From assembly GCF_024323335.1 (NCBI RefSeq), contig NC_066583.1:12800665-12864664 (forward strand): a stretch of DNA of 64,000 bases, in the 5' to 3' direction. The notes under the pieces are model-generated. The model had not been told where the DNA came from. It saw nothing but the letters and a program-made list of their open reading frames with translations, and searched no databases. The DNA comes from Lathyrus oleraceus. Taxonomy: Eukaryota; Streptophyta; Magnoliopsida; Fabales; Fabaceae. Made by a program: the position numbers and the translations under genes. Positions 45,632 to 59,182 of the stretch are shown here, piece by piece (positions within the stretch are counted from its first letter, which is position 1; each line of letters begins with the position of its first letter).

Positions 45632-48342
45632 GCAAAAATTAGGGATTTGGCAAGTAACTGCATCTTGACAAGACTGTGCTCTGTATCTGTCATCCGTCAG
45701 GGATTCTCGATTCGTCATCGACTGAAGCTCCGAATACATCGAAGTTCAGAATGGTAGAGGAAAGGTCACTATGTTCAATGTAGCCCTCTCCAATATATAT
45801 CACCGATTTCAAACTTGTACAGATCTATGGAGTCTCGCCCTTTGCAGACTACCATTCCATCACATCAATTTGAGCTTTTTATCCAATTATTTGCACTCTT
45901 ATTTGTTTCGACTCAACAAATGTTTTGCATGTTTTAATTGATAAAGTATCATTGTTTTCAAAATAAACAAATTTTTCAAAAAAAATTGTTCTTAAACAAA
46001 GTGAACATTCACAATGATGGAAGGATACTTAGGAGATCCGCAGTGCTCTCCCGAGGGTGGTATGATTACCAACAGGTAAGACATTTGTTCGTATCTCGAG
46101 CATAACTTTATCTTTCTCCTGTCGAACCTCTTTTGGTTTCTCCTCAGCAAGGTTGCTCAGTGCAGTGTTGGTTGAAGTTGTTTACCTTCATGTTCCCGGC
46201 AGTACAACATTCTTCCTCCAGGTTCCTATTAGCCCTGTTGTGGGGCGTCTCCAGTATAGGTTTGTTTGAGCCCTACCGAGGGGCATTCCCAGCAAGGTTG
46301 CTGTTGAAATGTTTTGTGGGGCAGTTCCCCAAGCAGAGTGTTTGTTGAAGACTGTAACTTTCTTCTCTCCAGCAGAGCAGTCTTCTCCTCTCCCCACAGG
46401 ATGGTGTTGTTCCCTGATATCCCGGTTTCCAGCAGATCGCGTTTGCTCTCTGGTGTTTTTGGCCTTCCCTATGGAAGAAGAGTAGTACCGGGTGGTTGAT
46501 CCCTGGACCTGCGTGTTGAGCTTGTCTGTTTGTCAGCATTCATCATACATTTTAGGTAGAATGCATACATGCATAATCATAGCATTTGGATACTCATGTT
46601 GCAGCTGTTGCCGTGTATCTGTTGATTGTTGCCTCCTGCTGTTTGGTGATAAGAATCTCTCCAGTAAATTTTCCTCTAGCAGATATGGGTGTGTCTGATC
46701 TCTCCATGTAGAGCCAACCCCTTAAGCAGAAAGTGTCTATCCGTTCCTGCCATTTCCCCACTGAGATACTTCCTCGTGGATGACGGTTGTTTCCGTTCCC
46801 TCCCACACATAATGGGATGGGTTTTCCCTATTGAGTTCTTTCCTCATTAGGATGAGTCCTGTTTCAGTCTGCCTTTTTGGATCGATCCTAAATTGGCTTC
46901 CTGTTGGCTGTCTCCCGTGCTTCCCTGGGGCATAAATGAATAGTTGCTCACTAACCGGCACTCATTCATCTTATCCTTAGCGGAATTTGTTGTCCTCTAC
47001 CTACAAACCGGTAGTTGTAAGTCCTATCTTTGTGGTTTTCTACCTACTAGCTGGTAGTTGTAAAATCCCACTTTCATCCCCTTGTTGGAGTTAACCCTTT
47101 GTGCTCATCCTATCGATGACTGGTTACTTTTCCGTGGTTTTCTGCCTACTAACCGGTAGATGTAATCCCCTCTTTGCAGTTATCAGTATCCGGTTTGCGG
47201 TATTGATACTCTTTTCCCCTCTGGATACTTGCCTTGATCAAGCAGTATTGTCCCCATTGGGTCTTCCCCTTCTTTTTGGATACTTGCTCTGAGTTAGCAA
47301 CTTTATCCTCTTTTGATTGGTCTACTTTTGCATACCTAGTCCTGGTACCGATGCCTTTCTTTTCGGTCGATTTATCCATTTAACAACCTGCAACCCGGTT
47401 ATGGATAATCTTCCATGCGAGTGTATTATCTACGTTTTGACGGCTATAGATAATATATCTTATGCACTCTTTGGTCAATCTTTCGATTGTTATCCCCGAG
47501 TGGAGCGGGTTTCACGAAATATTTCTCCAGCAGAGTTCATCCTACCAGTGGGGTGGACAGGTTTCAGTATCAGATCAGTGTGTGCATCCCCAGCTTGAAT
47601 CTATCCTACCTGTGGATTGCGTGGGTCGTCCCCGCCGGAGTAACAGATATTTCCCAAAGCAGAGTTTATCGTATCTGAGGTTTGTAGGAGCCTTATCCCC
47701 AAAGAGTTGCCTGGTTTATCTTCCCCAGCGGAGCAGTTATTTCCCCAAGCGGAGTTTATCCTACCGGTGGATTGATTGGGATATCCCCAGCAATTTTACT
47801 TTTGTCAGTAGCAAGCTGCTTTATTACTCCCCAGCTAGTTGCCTTGTCCTCCCCTAGCGGAGTTGTATTGTTTGGTTCCCCGACAGTTGCCTTGTTTTCT
47901 CCCAGCGGAATTGTATTGAAGGTTTCTCAGCACAGTCATCCTGTGTACTCCCCAACGGAGTTTCCACCATTTTGCATTTTGCATGTAGTAATCATTGCAT
48001 CCTCAAAACTGCGTAGCATTTCCATTCCATATGGAGCATTACGCCATAGAAAAATTCAAGCATATGCATTCATGTGTTCGAAACCCATCAGACCGTATCC
48101 CCGGCAGAGGCGGATCATTTTGTTCAACATTAGCACAACACGTCTGCTACAGTTGCTTTGACAGCATTCAGAATTGATTATCCCCACAGAGGTTTATTTC
48201 CTCACCCGATGGTGACAGAAAGTTTGTTTCTCCCCAGTGAGACCCCCAGCAAGTGATCAACCTTGCTTTGATATATCTCAGATGTCCTTCTTGTGATACC
48301 AGTAGGTGTCATGTCAACACCCGCGTGTGTTCTATCATTTTT
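45632..48342 (+). other. Ogre B 3' UTR, degenerate CCCCAGCGGAGT repeats
   Basis: No coding. Dozens of variants of TTCCCCAGCAGAGTTT / CCCCAGCGGAG between about 46130 and 48260, and three CTACC...GGTAG hairpins near 46997, 47040 and 47147. Confidence 0.6.
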
Positions 48343-49478
48343 TGGTGTCGGTAAACACCATTGTTTCGGTGTCGGTAAACATCGAGTCTCACCCAGTCAT
48401 CGGTAAATGTCTGGTCATTTTTTGGTGTCGGTAAACACCATTGTTTCGGTGTCGGTAAACATCGAGTCTCACCCAGTCATCGGTAAATGTCTGGTCATTT
48501 TTTTGGTGTCGGTAAACACCATTGTTTCGGTGTCGGTAAACATCGAGTCTCACCCCAGTCATCGGTAAATGTCTGGTCATTTTTTGGATGTCGGTAAACA
48601 TCATCTTTCGATGTCGGTAAACATCGAGTCTTTCCCTCAGTCATCGGTAAATGTCTGATAATTCCCCAACTAGAAGTCCCCAGTAGAGTCATCTGAAAAT
48701 GTCTTGTCTGGTTTCCAGTTGCAAATATTTGTTTGTCACTTCCCAATAAATTTCCCATTCCTAGTCATCGGTAAATGTCTGGTCATTCTTTTGATGTCGG
48801 TAAACATCATCTTTCGATGTCGGTAAACATCGGGTCTCATCCCAGTCATCGGTAAATGTCTGGTTATGCTTTGTTGCCTTGTTAATAAATCAAGACCCCC
48901 AGAAGTCGTCGGTAAACGTCTTGTTTGGTTCCACCACAAAGATTTTGTTCCTCCCCAAGCAGAGATGCCATCGGTAAATGGCCCAGTTTTATTCGATATC
49001 GGTAAATATCGAATTCCCAGTTGCAGCAGCCATCGGTAAATGGTCTTGCTAAAATTGACATCGGTAAATGTCAAGTTTCTTTGAAGCCACCATTGGTAAA
49101 TGGTCTTGCTTTCCTTCTACATCAAATTTGTTTCCCAGCAGTCATCGGTAAATGGTTTTGCTGAAGTTGATATCGGTAAATATCAAGTTTCCAGTTTTTA
49201 ACCATCGGTAAATGGTTTTCGCTTTTCAAGAATTTGTTTCCCAGCAGTCATCGGTAAATGGTTTTGCTGAAGTTGATATCGGTAAATATCAAGTTTCCAG
49301 TTTTTAACCATCGGTAAATGGTTTTCCCTTTTCAAGAGTTTGTTTTCCCAGCAGCCATCGGTAAATGGTCTCGCTGAAGTTGATATCGGTAAATATCAAG
49401 TTACCAGTTTTTAACCATCGGTGAATGGTTTTGCTTTTCTGAAGTTGTCATGCGGTTGTCATCGGTAAATGACATGGT
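48343..49478 (+). repeat. Ogre B array of about 30 mini-hairpins with constant CGGTAA loop
   Basis: CGGTAA recurs about 30 times (plus TGGTAA and CGGTGA variants), nearly always between complementary arms. Examples: TGGTGT/ACACCA (48343-48360), CGATGT/ACATCG (48609-48626), ATTCGATAT/ATATCGAAT (48991-49014), TTGACAT/ATGTCAA (49055-49074), TTGATAT/ATATCAA (49167-49186), AACCAT/ATGGTT (49200-49217), TGTCAT/ATGACA (49457-49474). A higher-order unit of about 105 bp is visible after 49138. Confidence 0.88.
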
Positions 49479-49590
49479 TCTTCTTGTATTATATCCGGTC
49501 GGTGCAAATTTCTACGGTTCTTTGGTATTCAATCCCTGTTTACCCTGAAAGTCTGACAGCCATTGCTATCATCCGTTCGGGTTCCCAGCT

Positions 49591-49607
49591 GATTGAATAG
49601 GGGCAGC
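49591..49607 (+). other. Ogre B polypurine tract
   Basis: GATTGAATAGGGGCAGC directly before the 3' LTR. Confidence 0.75.
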
Positions 49608-52600
49608 TGTAGCACCTCAAATTTGCACCTATCATTGTACATACATTCTCATATTAGGTCATAGCATAACATGGTCCACTGCATAGCATTGCATTGTCCC
49701 TTTTGCCCAAGTGCAAGATCATCAGGAGAATTAGGTCAAACTGATCAGGAGATCAGTCAACCAAGCAAGCAAGCACAATTTCCAAGAAGCCAAGGCCCTA
49801 GGGTTGGTCCAACATGTTCACATGACTTGGGGATCCATTTGAAGTGTTTAGGTCAAAGGTTGGATGCTCAGAGGTCATCAGTCAATGCACAATCAGTCAG
49901 AAACCCTAAAAAGTCAAACTTGGTCAACTGGGTTTGATTTCATGGTTTTGATGGATGGATTTGGTTTGAGAGAGCTTATTCATGTCCAAATAGACCTCTT
50001 ATATCATGGCAAACATCATCATTGAAGAATTTGAAGCCAAATCAGAAATTTCCAAAAATAGAAACTGGACCTGTAATTTTAACTGCCAAAAATGGAAACT
50101 TCTTGATCCCAAACTTACATCATGATACAAGCTTCAAATGAATTTTTGCCCAACATGAAAGTTGAAGATCTTGTTCTCCCATTTCCAAAAAGTCCAAGAA
50201 CACTCAATTCCCATGTATGGTTGGCAAGATATGATCAATTCATTTTCAAAAATTTGCGAACTTCAAAAGGCCATATCTCTCAAACCATTTGGCCAAATTG
50301 GGTGGGGTTTTTTCTTACAAGTCATATTTGATCCCCTCTTTCCAAAAATGTCATCATCATGCATCAAAACATCACCATTCAAAATGGCCTTTTTGGACTT
50401 GCATTAATTAATTTCAAGTGTGGTGCAAAAATGGACTTTTGAAATAACCAATTCTAACACATTTTGCCAATTGAGATAGTTCAGAAATGTTGTTTTGGAT
50501 TTGTTTAGGCCCAAATTTCGCAGCCAGCACCATACACCTCACCACTTAAGTGAAAATTGCACAATTAGCAAAAGACCTTCATTATGCAAATTCTGTTTTA
50601 CCACTTTGATTAATGAAGTTTAGCTCCACTAATCACCACATATATACCTCATACTCACTCTGAACATAACCCTAGCGAGCAGCAGCCTCACACTCAGTAA
50701 AAGAAAGAACTCTTTTCTCTCAAAAAACAGAATTTCTTCATTTTGGATTTTGGCTGAAAACTCAAAGGACTCGAGCTGGCCTTGACTGCTACATCATCTA
50801 CCAACAATCTTGAGCTCATTTCAAGCCTTAAACACCTGCTGTAACAGCATCTTCAAGTTCTGTTTCTTCAAGCTTCCAACAATGGCAGATCTTGGTTGCA
50901 GCTGGAATTGAGTTTGCTGAGCTAAACTTCTCCAACCGTTCATCAATACCAACTACAAGCTTCATCTGTTTTGGACCAAATCACTAAAATAACAACTGTT
51001 CCTCCATTTCTTCCAAATCAAGTAAGGTATCGAATCCTATTATTCTCAAAATGTTGCCATGTTTTGTGTAGACCTTGCTTTGCTGAGTATTGTGGACTTT
51101 GAATCGTGTTAAATGATTGAGCCATGTGTGAGAAATCTAGCTTTTAAGTTTTTTGCTCATTATTGTTCTTGCATGATTCATGTTATTTGGCTCGATTTGA
51201 TGAAAATGATGCTTGGATTCATGATGTGTGTGGTTTGCTGAGTTTAATGGTGTGCTTGATTCCAATTTCTGGGCATAAATTTATTTTTCGATTGTTGAAG
51301 ATGATGAAGGTTGCTGTAGAAACCCTAGGTTCATGCTATTTGCCCAGAACGCGTAGGAACTTTCGTTTTGCATGGGAGGGTCCTGTTACATTGCCTGGAC
51401 CAATTAGATTGCAGCATTCTCATGTATCATGCGCACCGTTTCACTAAAATATCCAAACAATTACCAAAATGCCACCGGTCCCAATTATTTTAATTAATTC
51501 ATGTATTTGTTTCAATAATTATTTCATTTTGATGCATCAATTTACAAAAATCATAACTCATCCATTTGTGATCCAAAATTCATGGGAATTTTTGCATTGT
51601 GTTCATCTGGATCTCTATTATTTTATCATGATTTTTCCAGAATTTTTGCATGGATAGATTTTAATTAGTGCTAAGGTTTTGTTCATGTGTCCATATTTTA
51701 TACCCTTTGCCAAATCCTTTGTGAAATAGTGATGCATTATCCTATGCTCTTGAAACGTTTTGTGCACAAACTAGACCCATTCATGGTGATTTTGGTTTAG
51801 AGTTTATGAATTTATCATGTCTGGTCTTTGAGTTATGATTTTTTGAAGTAGGGTGTGACAATTTGTGTCACACCATTGATGTGCAACTTGATGATTTTCA
51901 TAGCCATGCTTCTTGACCTCCAAATGGATTGAATTTTTGCATGATTGAGCTTGAGTATGTCTAGTTTACATATGATTTTTTTGTGGATTTGTTTAGGGCA
52001 TTTTCCAATTGATTGAGATTTTTGTCCCCTGTTTGGTCTTATGTTGACTTTTTGTGACACTTGTTCCCATTTCATTTGTGAAATCCTCATACTTTATTAG
52101 ATGGACATGAAATTTTACATGAGATTACTAGACATCTTAATCTTTACCATGGTTTTAGTCCCATTCATTTATCATATGCCATCTCTGATTTATGAATTTT
52201 TCAAGTTGATGCATGATTGGTTGACTTCTTTGAGCATGTTCAAAATTGCCTTGCCTTTCTGATTTTCATTGACTGCCTTCCACTTGTCCAAATGAGATGA
52301 AATTTGACATGCTTACCATGCTTTGGGTTGTGATTGACCATGATTTATTTGGTATTTTTTGGAAATGTTTGAGATTGATTTTGATTCAAGTCTTGCTGTT
52401 GACTGCTATGAGCTTCTAAATGCCATGCTTTGACCTAACTTGTTCATGAAATGATGATAATGATTGATATGAATGTGAAACCAATTGGGTTTGTTTCTTG
52501 ATTGTTTGAACATGATTTTGGACACTTTCCATTTGCTGTTTTGACTTTCTCATTCTCTTTTGACCCTAGGCTAGCCCTAGTGGTCCTGTTACTCACCTTT

Positions 52601-54779
52601 GAGTTCATTTTTTCAGGTTGACCAACAATTGTCCAATGAGACCAACATAAATTGGTTTTGTTTGCTTGTTTATCATGACTAACATGTTATGTTTTGTAGG
52701 TTGCTTGGCTTACATGCCTTGAGCCTTGTGCCTTGCACATTCACTTGCTTATGATTGACTGTTGATCTGTTTCCTTTTGCTTTGTTTTGAAGTTGCATAC
52801 TAATGTCTGCTTGACTATTTCAGGTGCTTTTAGTTGCTCAGTTCCTTGTGAACTTTTGCTTTGCTTTGCTTGTATAAGCAATTTGCATTGAGGTATATTT
52901 CTAATCTTCATGTAGTCTGGAAGACCTGGCTTGTTACTTGGCCAGGCAACTGTCTGAAGTCCTCCTTAAGAGGCAATGTTTTTGTTTGTTTACAATTTGT
53001 CCCTGTACATATTCAAAGACCTCCTAAGTGAAGAGGCAATTGGCAGAACCCAAGGGATATGCAACCTATCCCCTGCTATTCTGTGTGTCATCTGCTTTGC
53101 TCACACCACTGTGTTGATGCATTGCAGATACAAACCCAAGATCTTGTACAATTGTACAGTTGAGTCAGTATCAAATGTGTAGAAGGGTTCCCACTTTCTG
53201 AACCCACACATTCTTGTCTTAAGCTCTCCCAGGCCAGGGATAAGAGCTGTGAAGTCTTATCTTCACTCACCTTTCATCTGCTTCACCTTAGCCCCTCAAT
53301 GGCAAGGTTAAGAGCTAACACTACCCAGTTCCAGTGGTTTGTTTGTTGAGGTTGATATGACCCCTCGACTAAAACCTAGCCTTGATGTTTGAGCCCCTTG
53401 TTGGTGTGTTTATTTCATGCTGTATGTGCTTGTGTGGTGTGATTGTATCCCCTAGGTTTGCTAGACTCCGCGTAGTCTCATTTGCATGTCAATTAAGGTA
53501 GCACGGTTCCTTCGTATAGGACTTCCTTTCTTGCTTGAGCTTTCCTAAAATACAAACAAACATTATCCCCTCTTAAGGATACGTTAACTCCTTCTACTAC
53601 AGGTGAGTAAGTCTCCAAAGGTCGAGCATCAGGTAGATTGCGCAGTGACGTTGTCCACTTAAAAAACACAAACCAACGGGAATAGTTTAGCCGAACTACG
53701 GCAACTCTGATTCTCATGTCCAGATGAGATACGTAGGCACGAGATGCGATGTCTTGTCGAGTTTGACTAACAACTAACACTAATTCTTTTCTCTCGCCCT
53801 CGTTGCGATTGAGACCTCCCCTTTCTCTTGCCCTAGTTGCAATCGAGACCCTTGCTTCCTGTGCAAGTTAGGTTAGGTGTGGCTTGCTTCCTGTGCAAGT
53901 CATGTTTAGGATAGGCTTGCTTCCTGTGCAAGTTAGCTAGAAACCTTAACTTAGGGATGACTTTGCATGACAACATCTAGGCTCGAGTCGTAGTCTCCCT
54001 AGTGTTGTGTCTCCCTCTGTTATCTGGTTAGGCTAGTCCTTTTTCCCTGCGTAGGGGAACTACGTCGCCCTGATCCTCATACCAGATGAGGTACGTAGGC
54101 AGGAGATGAGCTGATCTCTCCGGGCGCCCTTTTTCTTTTTTAACCCTTTTGTCTTCAACCCCTCTGTGTGTGTTGTTGTGTGCTTGGAAGCTGATGTAAG
54201 TCCATCGAGTGGCATTCGGGTTCCAGTGTGGGTTTGTTGGTTCGGATGCTGATGTAAGTCCAGTGATTGGCATTCAGGCTCCACGTTTGCCCTTGCCTGT
54301 GTTTGTTTGTGTGCGTGTCAGCCGAGCTACGAATACTCTGATTCTCCTTCGTCCAAGGAGATACGTATGCATAGGATGCGACATCCTAGCAAGCATGTGT
54401 CGTTTCCCCAGTCCGAACTACTTCGACTCTGATGTCTATGCCTGATAGACTAAGTAGGCCCAGGATACGATATCCTGCCGAGTTCAGTCTTGTCTGTTTT
54501 CTTGTGTCTCTTTCAGCCAGTGTGGGTGTGTGTGAGCAGCGTTTTTAGCAACCATTTTCCTTCCTATTGTGCGTGGATCCCGTCGAGTACGACGGATGCG
54601 TAGGGGTGCTAATACCTTCCCTTCGCATAACCGACTCCCGATCCCATTCTCTTTGGTCGCGAGACCATGTCTTTTCCAGGTTTACTCTGAGCGTTTCCTT
54701 TCCCTCTTTTGGGATAAATAACGCACGGTGGCGGCTCTGTTGTTCTTGTTTTCCCGCCGGTTTTTCGCGTGATGCGACA
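49608..54779 (+). mobile_element. 3' LTR of Ogre B
   Basis: 5,172 bp, offset 12,310 from the 5' LTR. Module 4 keeps the perfect CAGGATA-CGA-TATCCTG hairpin (54461-54477). Confidence 0.92.
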
Positions 54780-54784
54780 TACTC

Positions 54785-54940
54785 CACGTGTTTGCTCTAT
54801 CTGATCTTCAGGAATACCAAAGGATTGGTTCCTGAAGATTTCTAGCTCAGATGACTTCTAACTTGGTAGGAGTATCAGAGCCAGAGGCAGAATCCACTTG
54901 TTTACATCAGAATCTTATTTTACAAACTCAGAGGCACATT
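54785..54940 (-). other. SIRE sequence downstream of pol
   Basis: Short non-coding stretch between the pol stop and the Ogre B insertion; it joins 37297 on the other side. Confidence 0.5.
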
Positions 54941-57900
54941 TTATTCAAGACAATTTTGAATGTTAAGATTCTTTAAGATAAAGAGGAATCTATCTTCAGG
55001 TAAGGGTTTAGTAAAGATGTCAGCCCATTGATGATTTGTATCAATGAATTTCAATATTACTACCCCTTTCTGAACATAGTCTCTAATGAAATGATGTTTT
55101 ATTTCTATGTGCTTAGCTCTGGAGTGTAAAATAGGATTCTTGCTTAAACAAATGGCAACAGTATTATCACAGAAGATAGGAATGTTACTCTCAAAGATTT
55201 GCAGATCCTCTAATTGATTCTTCATCCAGAGCATCTGAGTGGTGCATAGTGATGCTGAGATGTATTCCGCTTCTGCAGTAGACAGGGATATGGTTGATTG
55301 TCTTTTGCTAGCCCAGGATATCAGATTCTTTCCCAAGAGCTGACAATTTCCAGATGTACTTTTTCATTCCATTCTATCTCCTGCGTAATCTGCATCACAA
55401 AAACCAGATAGTCTATACTCTGATGTTTTCTCATACATCAGGCCCAGGTTAGGAGTTCCTTTCAGATATCTGAGAATTCTCTTAACTACTGTTAAATGAG
55501 ATTCTCTAGGATCTTATTGGAATCTGGCACAGAGACAAACACTAAATAGAATATCAGGACGAGTAGCAGTCAGATAGAGAAGGGAGCCTATCATACCACG
55601 ATAGAGCTTCTGACAAACCTTTTGACCGACTTCTTCTTTTTCAAGAATGCAAGTTGGATGCATGGGTGTCTTTGCAGGTTTGCATTCAGCCATTTCAAAT
55701 TTCTTCAGAATGTCTTTTATGTATTTACTTTGATGAATGTAAGTGACTTCTGAGGTTTGATTGATTTGAATCACTAGAAAGAACTTTAGTTCTTGCATTA
55801 AGCTCATTTCAAATTCTACCTGCATTAACTCAGAGAATTCTTGACATACAGAGACGTTAGCTGAACCAAAAATGATATCATCAACGTATATCTGACATAT
55901 CATGAGATCATTATTAATGTTTTTACAGAAGAGTGTAGAGTCAACTTTCCCTCTGGTAAAATCATGTTCTAGAAGAAAATTGCTTAATCTTTCATACCAA
56001 GCTCTGGGAGCTTGTTTTAATCTATATAGAGATTTCTTAAGTTTAAAAACATGTTCTGGACAATTTGAGTTTTCAAAACCTGGAGGTTGGTTGACATACA
56101 CTTCTTCTGATATATAACCATTAAGGAATACGCTCTTGACATCCATTTGATACAGTTTGATAGAGTGATTTATAGAGAAAGAAACGAGTAAGCGAATAGA
56201 TTCTAACCTCACGATTGGGGCAAAGGTTTCATTGTAGTCAATGCCTTCTTGTTGACTGTAACCTTGAGCCACTAGTCGAGCTTTGTTTCTGACAACTTCT
56301 CCTTTCTCATTCAGCTTGTTTCTGAACACCCATCTGGTTCCGATAATGTGAGTGCCTCTTGGTTTAGAAACAAGATCCCAAATGTTGTTCTTTGTTAATT
56401 GATCTAGCTCTTCTTGCATGGCTAGAACCCAATCGCTATCTTGAAGTGCATCATCATAGGAAGTAGGCTCAATCAAAGATACTAGTCCCAGAGGAGTTTC
56501 TTCAGGAGTTTTGAAGGTAGACCTAGTTCAGATAGGTTCATCCTTGTTTCCCAGAATCAACTCTTCAGATATGTTGAGGCGACTTTTAGCTTTCTTTGGG
56601 ATTGCTGGGGATTTAGTTCCTTCTAAGGTTTGAGTGTCAGTTGCTTCAGGAGCTTTAATCTTCTCGTCAGAACCTATAAGAGTAATTTCCAGATCTGCAA
56701 GTTTTTCAACTAGCTTTGACTTTTCAGGGTCAAGCTTATCATCAAATCTGACATGAATTGATTCTTCCACAATTTTGGTTTCTGTATTATATACTCTGTA
56801 GCCTTTGGAGCATTATGAGTATCCTAACATTATACCTTTTTGTGCTTTGGAATCAAACTTGTTCAGATGTTCTTTAGTATTTAAAATAAAATAGGAAGAT
56901 CCAAAAGGATGAAAATAAGAAATGTTTGGTTTTCTTCCTTTACACAATTCATAGGGAGTCTTCTCCAGAATAGGTCTTATGGAGATTCTATTCTGAATGT
57001 AACACGCTGTATTTAAAGCTTCAGCCCAAAAGTGCTTAGCCACATTTGTTTCATTGATCATGGTTTTGGCCATCTCTTGGAGTGTCCTATTCTTCCTCTC
57101 TACAACTCCATTTTATTGTGGAGTTCTAGGGCAGGAGAAATCATGGGATATTCCATTAGAGTCAAATAATTCCTCAAAAAATTTATTTTCAAATTCCCCA
57201 CCATGATCACTTTTGGCTCTGATGATTTTAGAGTCAAATTCGTTTTGCACTTTGGAACAGAAGCTAGTGAATACAGAGTGTGACTCACTCTTGTGCTTTA
57301 AGAATTTTACCCATGTCTAGCGACTAAAATAATCAACAATGACTAGTCCATACTTCTTTCCATTGACTGATGCTGTTTTCACAGGACCAAATAAATCAAT
57401 GTGAAGAAGTTCCAGAGGCTTAGAGGTAGAAACAATATTTTTCTTTTTAAAATATGATTTTGAAAATTTTCCTTTCTTACATGCTTCACATAGAGCATCT
57501 GAAGAAAACTTTAGCTTAGGTAGACCTCTGACTAACTCGAGTTTATTTAGCTGAGATAACTTTCTCATGCTAATGTGGCCCAAGCGTATATGCCATATCC
57601 ATTGCTCTTCGTGAACAGACATCAAACATTTCACATTTTGTTCTTTTAAATCAGAAAGATTTATTTTATAAATATTGTTTTTCCTCTTACCAGTGAATAC
57701 AACAGAACCATTGTTTTGATTTATGGCTTTACATGTTTTTTGATTAAAGATTACATCATATCCGTTATCACTTAATTGACTTATTGATAACAGATTATGC
57801 ATTAATCCTTCTACATATAACACATCAGATATAGAGGGAAGAGTACCATTACCGATAGTTCCGGAGCCTCTGATCCTTCCTTTCTGATCTCCTCCAAAGC

Positions 57901-58840
57901 CTACGAATCCAGCATCTTTAAGTTCCAGGCTTTGGAACATAGACTTTCTTCCTGTCATGTGTCGCGAGCATCCAGAGTCCAGGTACCATGACTGGTGTTT
58001 TAACTCTGCTGCATAAGATATCTACAACATAAACAATCTTATCCTTTGGTACCCAGAGTCTTTTGGGTCCTTTGTGATTAGTTTTCCCAGAGTTTCCTAA
58101 AACTTTGGGTTTTCTAGCATTATTAAATTGTTGTTCTTGTGTATGTGTATAGTGATATGAAAATGGAGATTTAGGTTGGTCATTAGTAGATGTTTTATCT
58201 TCACTAGGATCATACCCAATTCCTCTTCTATTGTTCTGACTGACCCCATAAATGATGGATGCCATTCTGCTCCTCTCTATCCCATTTTTCAGAAACATTT
58301 GAAAAGATTTTTCATATTTATAAATTATTGTGTTTGAAGTTTGTGGAGCTTGAGATAGCGCTTCTTCAAGTTTTGAGCAATTTTTCTTTGTTGCATCTCT
58401 TCGTAATGTCAAGGATCTGTTTTCATCTTTTAGTTCTAAAATTGTTATCTCAAGTTTGCGACATTCTTCTACTCTTTCTTCAAGAACACCTTTTATAGCT
58501 TTAAATTTTTGTTTGAGTTTCTGATATGAGATTAGAGTTTCAGACAAACATGATTCTAGGTCAGATCGAGAAACTTCAGAAAATACCTCTTCTGATTCAG
58601 ATTGTTCATCTGAAGTATTCTTGGATGTGGTAGCCATGAGTGCCACATTAGCCTGGTCACTAGAGTCTAATTTTGATGAGTCAGATTCACTGTCGTCCCA
58701 GGTAGCCATCAGTCCCTTTTTGGTTCTGAGGGAATTTTTCTTGATGTTTTCGTTTCTGGAACTGTCTTTCTTTAACTTGGGACATTCGTTTATGTAGTGA
58801 CCTGTTTCTTTACATTCATAACACGTAACATCTTTGTTAG
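54941..58840 (-). pseudogene. SIRE/Maximus-like gag end and pol (PR, INT, RT, RNase H)
   Basis: Minus strand. The gag end has a CX2CX4HX4C knuckle (58782-58823), then an acidic coiled-coil region. A frameshift near 58010 leads to protease WYLDSGCSRHMTG. Integrase has HHCC (HIRLGHIS..CEACKKG) and D-D-E (LLHIDLFGP; KSDHGGEFE; NGVVERKNR). RT has YVDD (QIYVDDIIFG). RNase H has STAEAEYIS and SRAKHIEIKHHF. From the protease on, one frame is kept with about six nonsense codons (near 57315, 57114, 56817, 56526, 55512 and 55354). The order PR-INT-RT-RH is Ty1-copia. The gag N-terminus is cut off by Ogre C at 58841. It is inactive. Confidence 0.9.
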
Positions 58841-59182
58841 TGTATCGGGGTATTCGTTACCATTAGAGATATTGACTAAATCCAAGGTAAACCATACAAG
58901 TCGAGTCGCCACCGCTCTTCTATTTATCCAAAGGAATGGTTAGAAAGCGAACAAAAACCTAAAAGTTTTATCGAATCAAAAACTAGTAAAAATGTCAGAG
59001 ATCGAGGTAAGGGGGTTGGTTATGCAATGGGAAGGTTTTAAGCACCTAAAACATCCTAGGTACTCCTAGGGAGCCCTTTTCATACTTGTTGTAAGGTTGG
59101 TATTTTGTGAAAATTTGTTTGTGCAAACATGATTGAAGAGATGAGAAGAGAATATACAAGTTATTTACATTTTTGTGTTTGG

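Larger units (their letters stand above)
37293..54784 (+). mobile_element. Ogre B, deletion derivative, 37298-54779, TSD TACTC
   Basis: LTRs 37298-42469 and 49608-54779, both 5,172 bp; starts TGTAGCACC and ends GCGACA. Flanked by TACTC on both sides. By eye I count about 18 differences between the LTRs, so the insertion is recent. The 7.1-kb internal region has a shortened gag, a stub of the pol start and the integrase C-terminus; protease, RT, RNase H and the integrase core are gone. It must have moved with proteins supplied in trans. Confidence 0.92.

Noticed and set aside
48343..49478. Regularly spaced short palindromic repeats resembling a CRISPR array
   Set aside because: Spacing is irregular, spacers are themselves repeats, there are no cas genes, and it lies in the 3' UTR of a plant retrotransposon.
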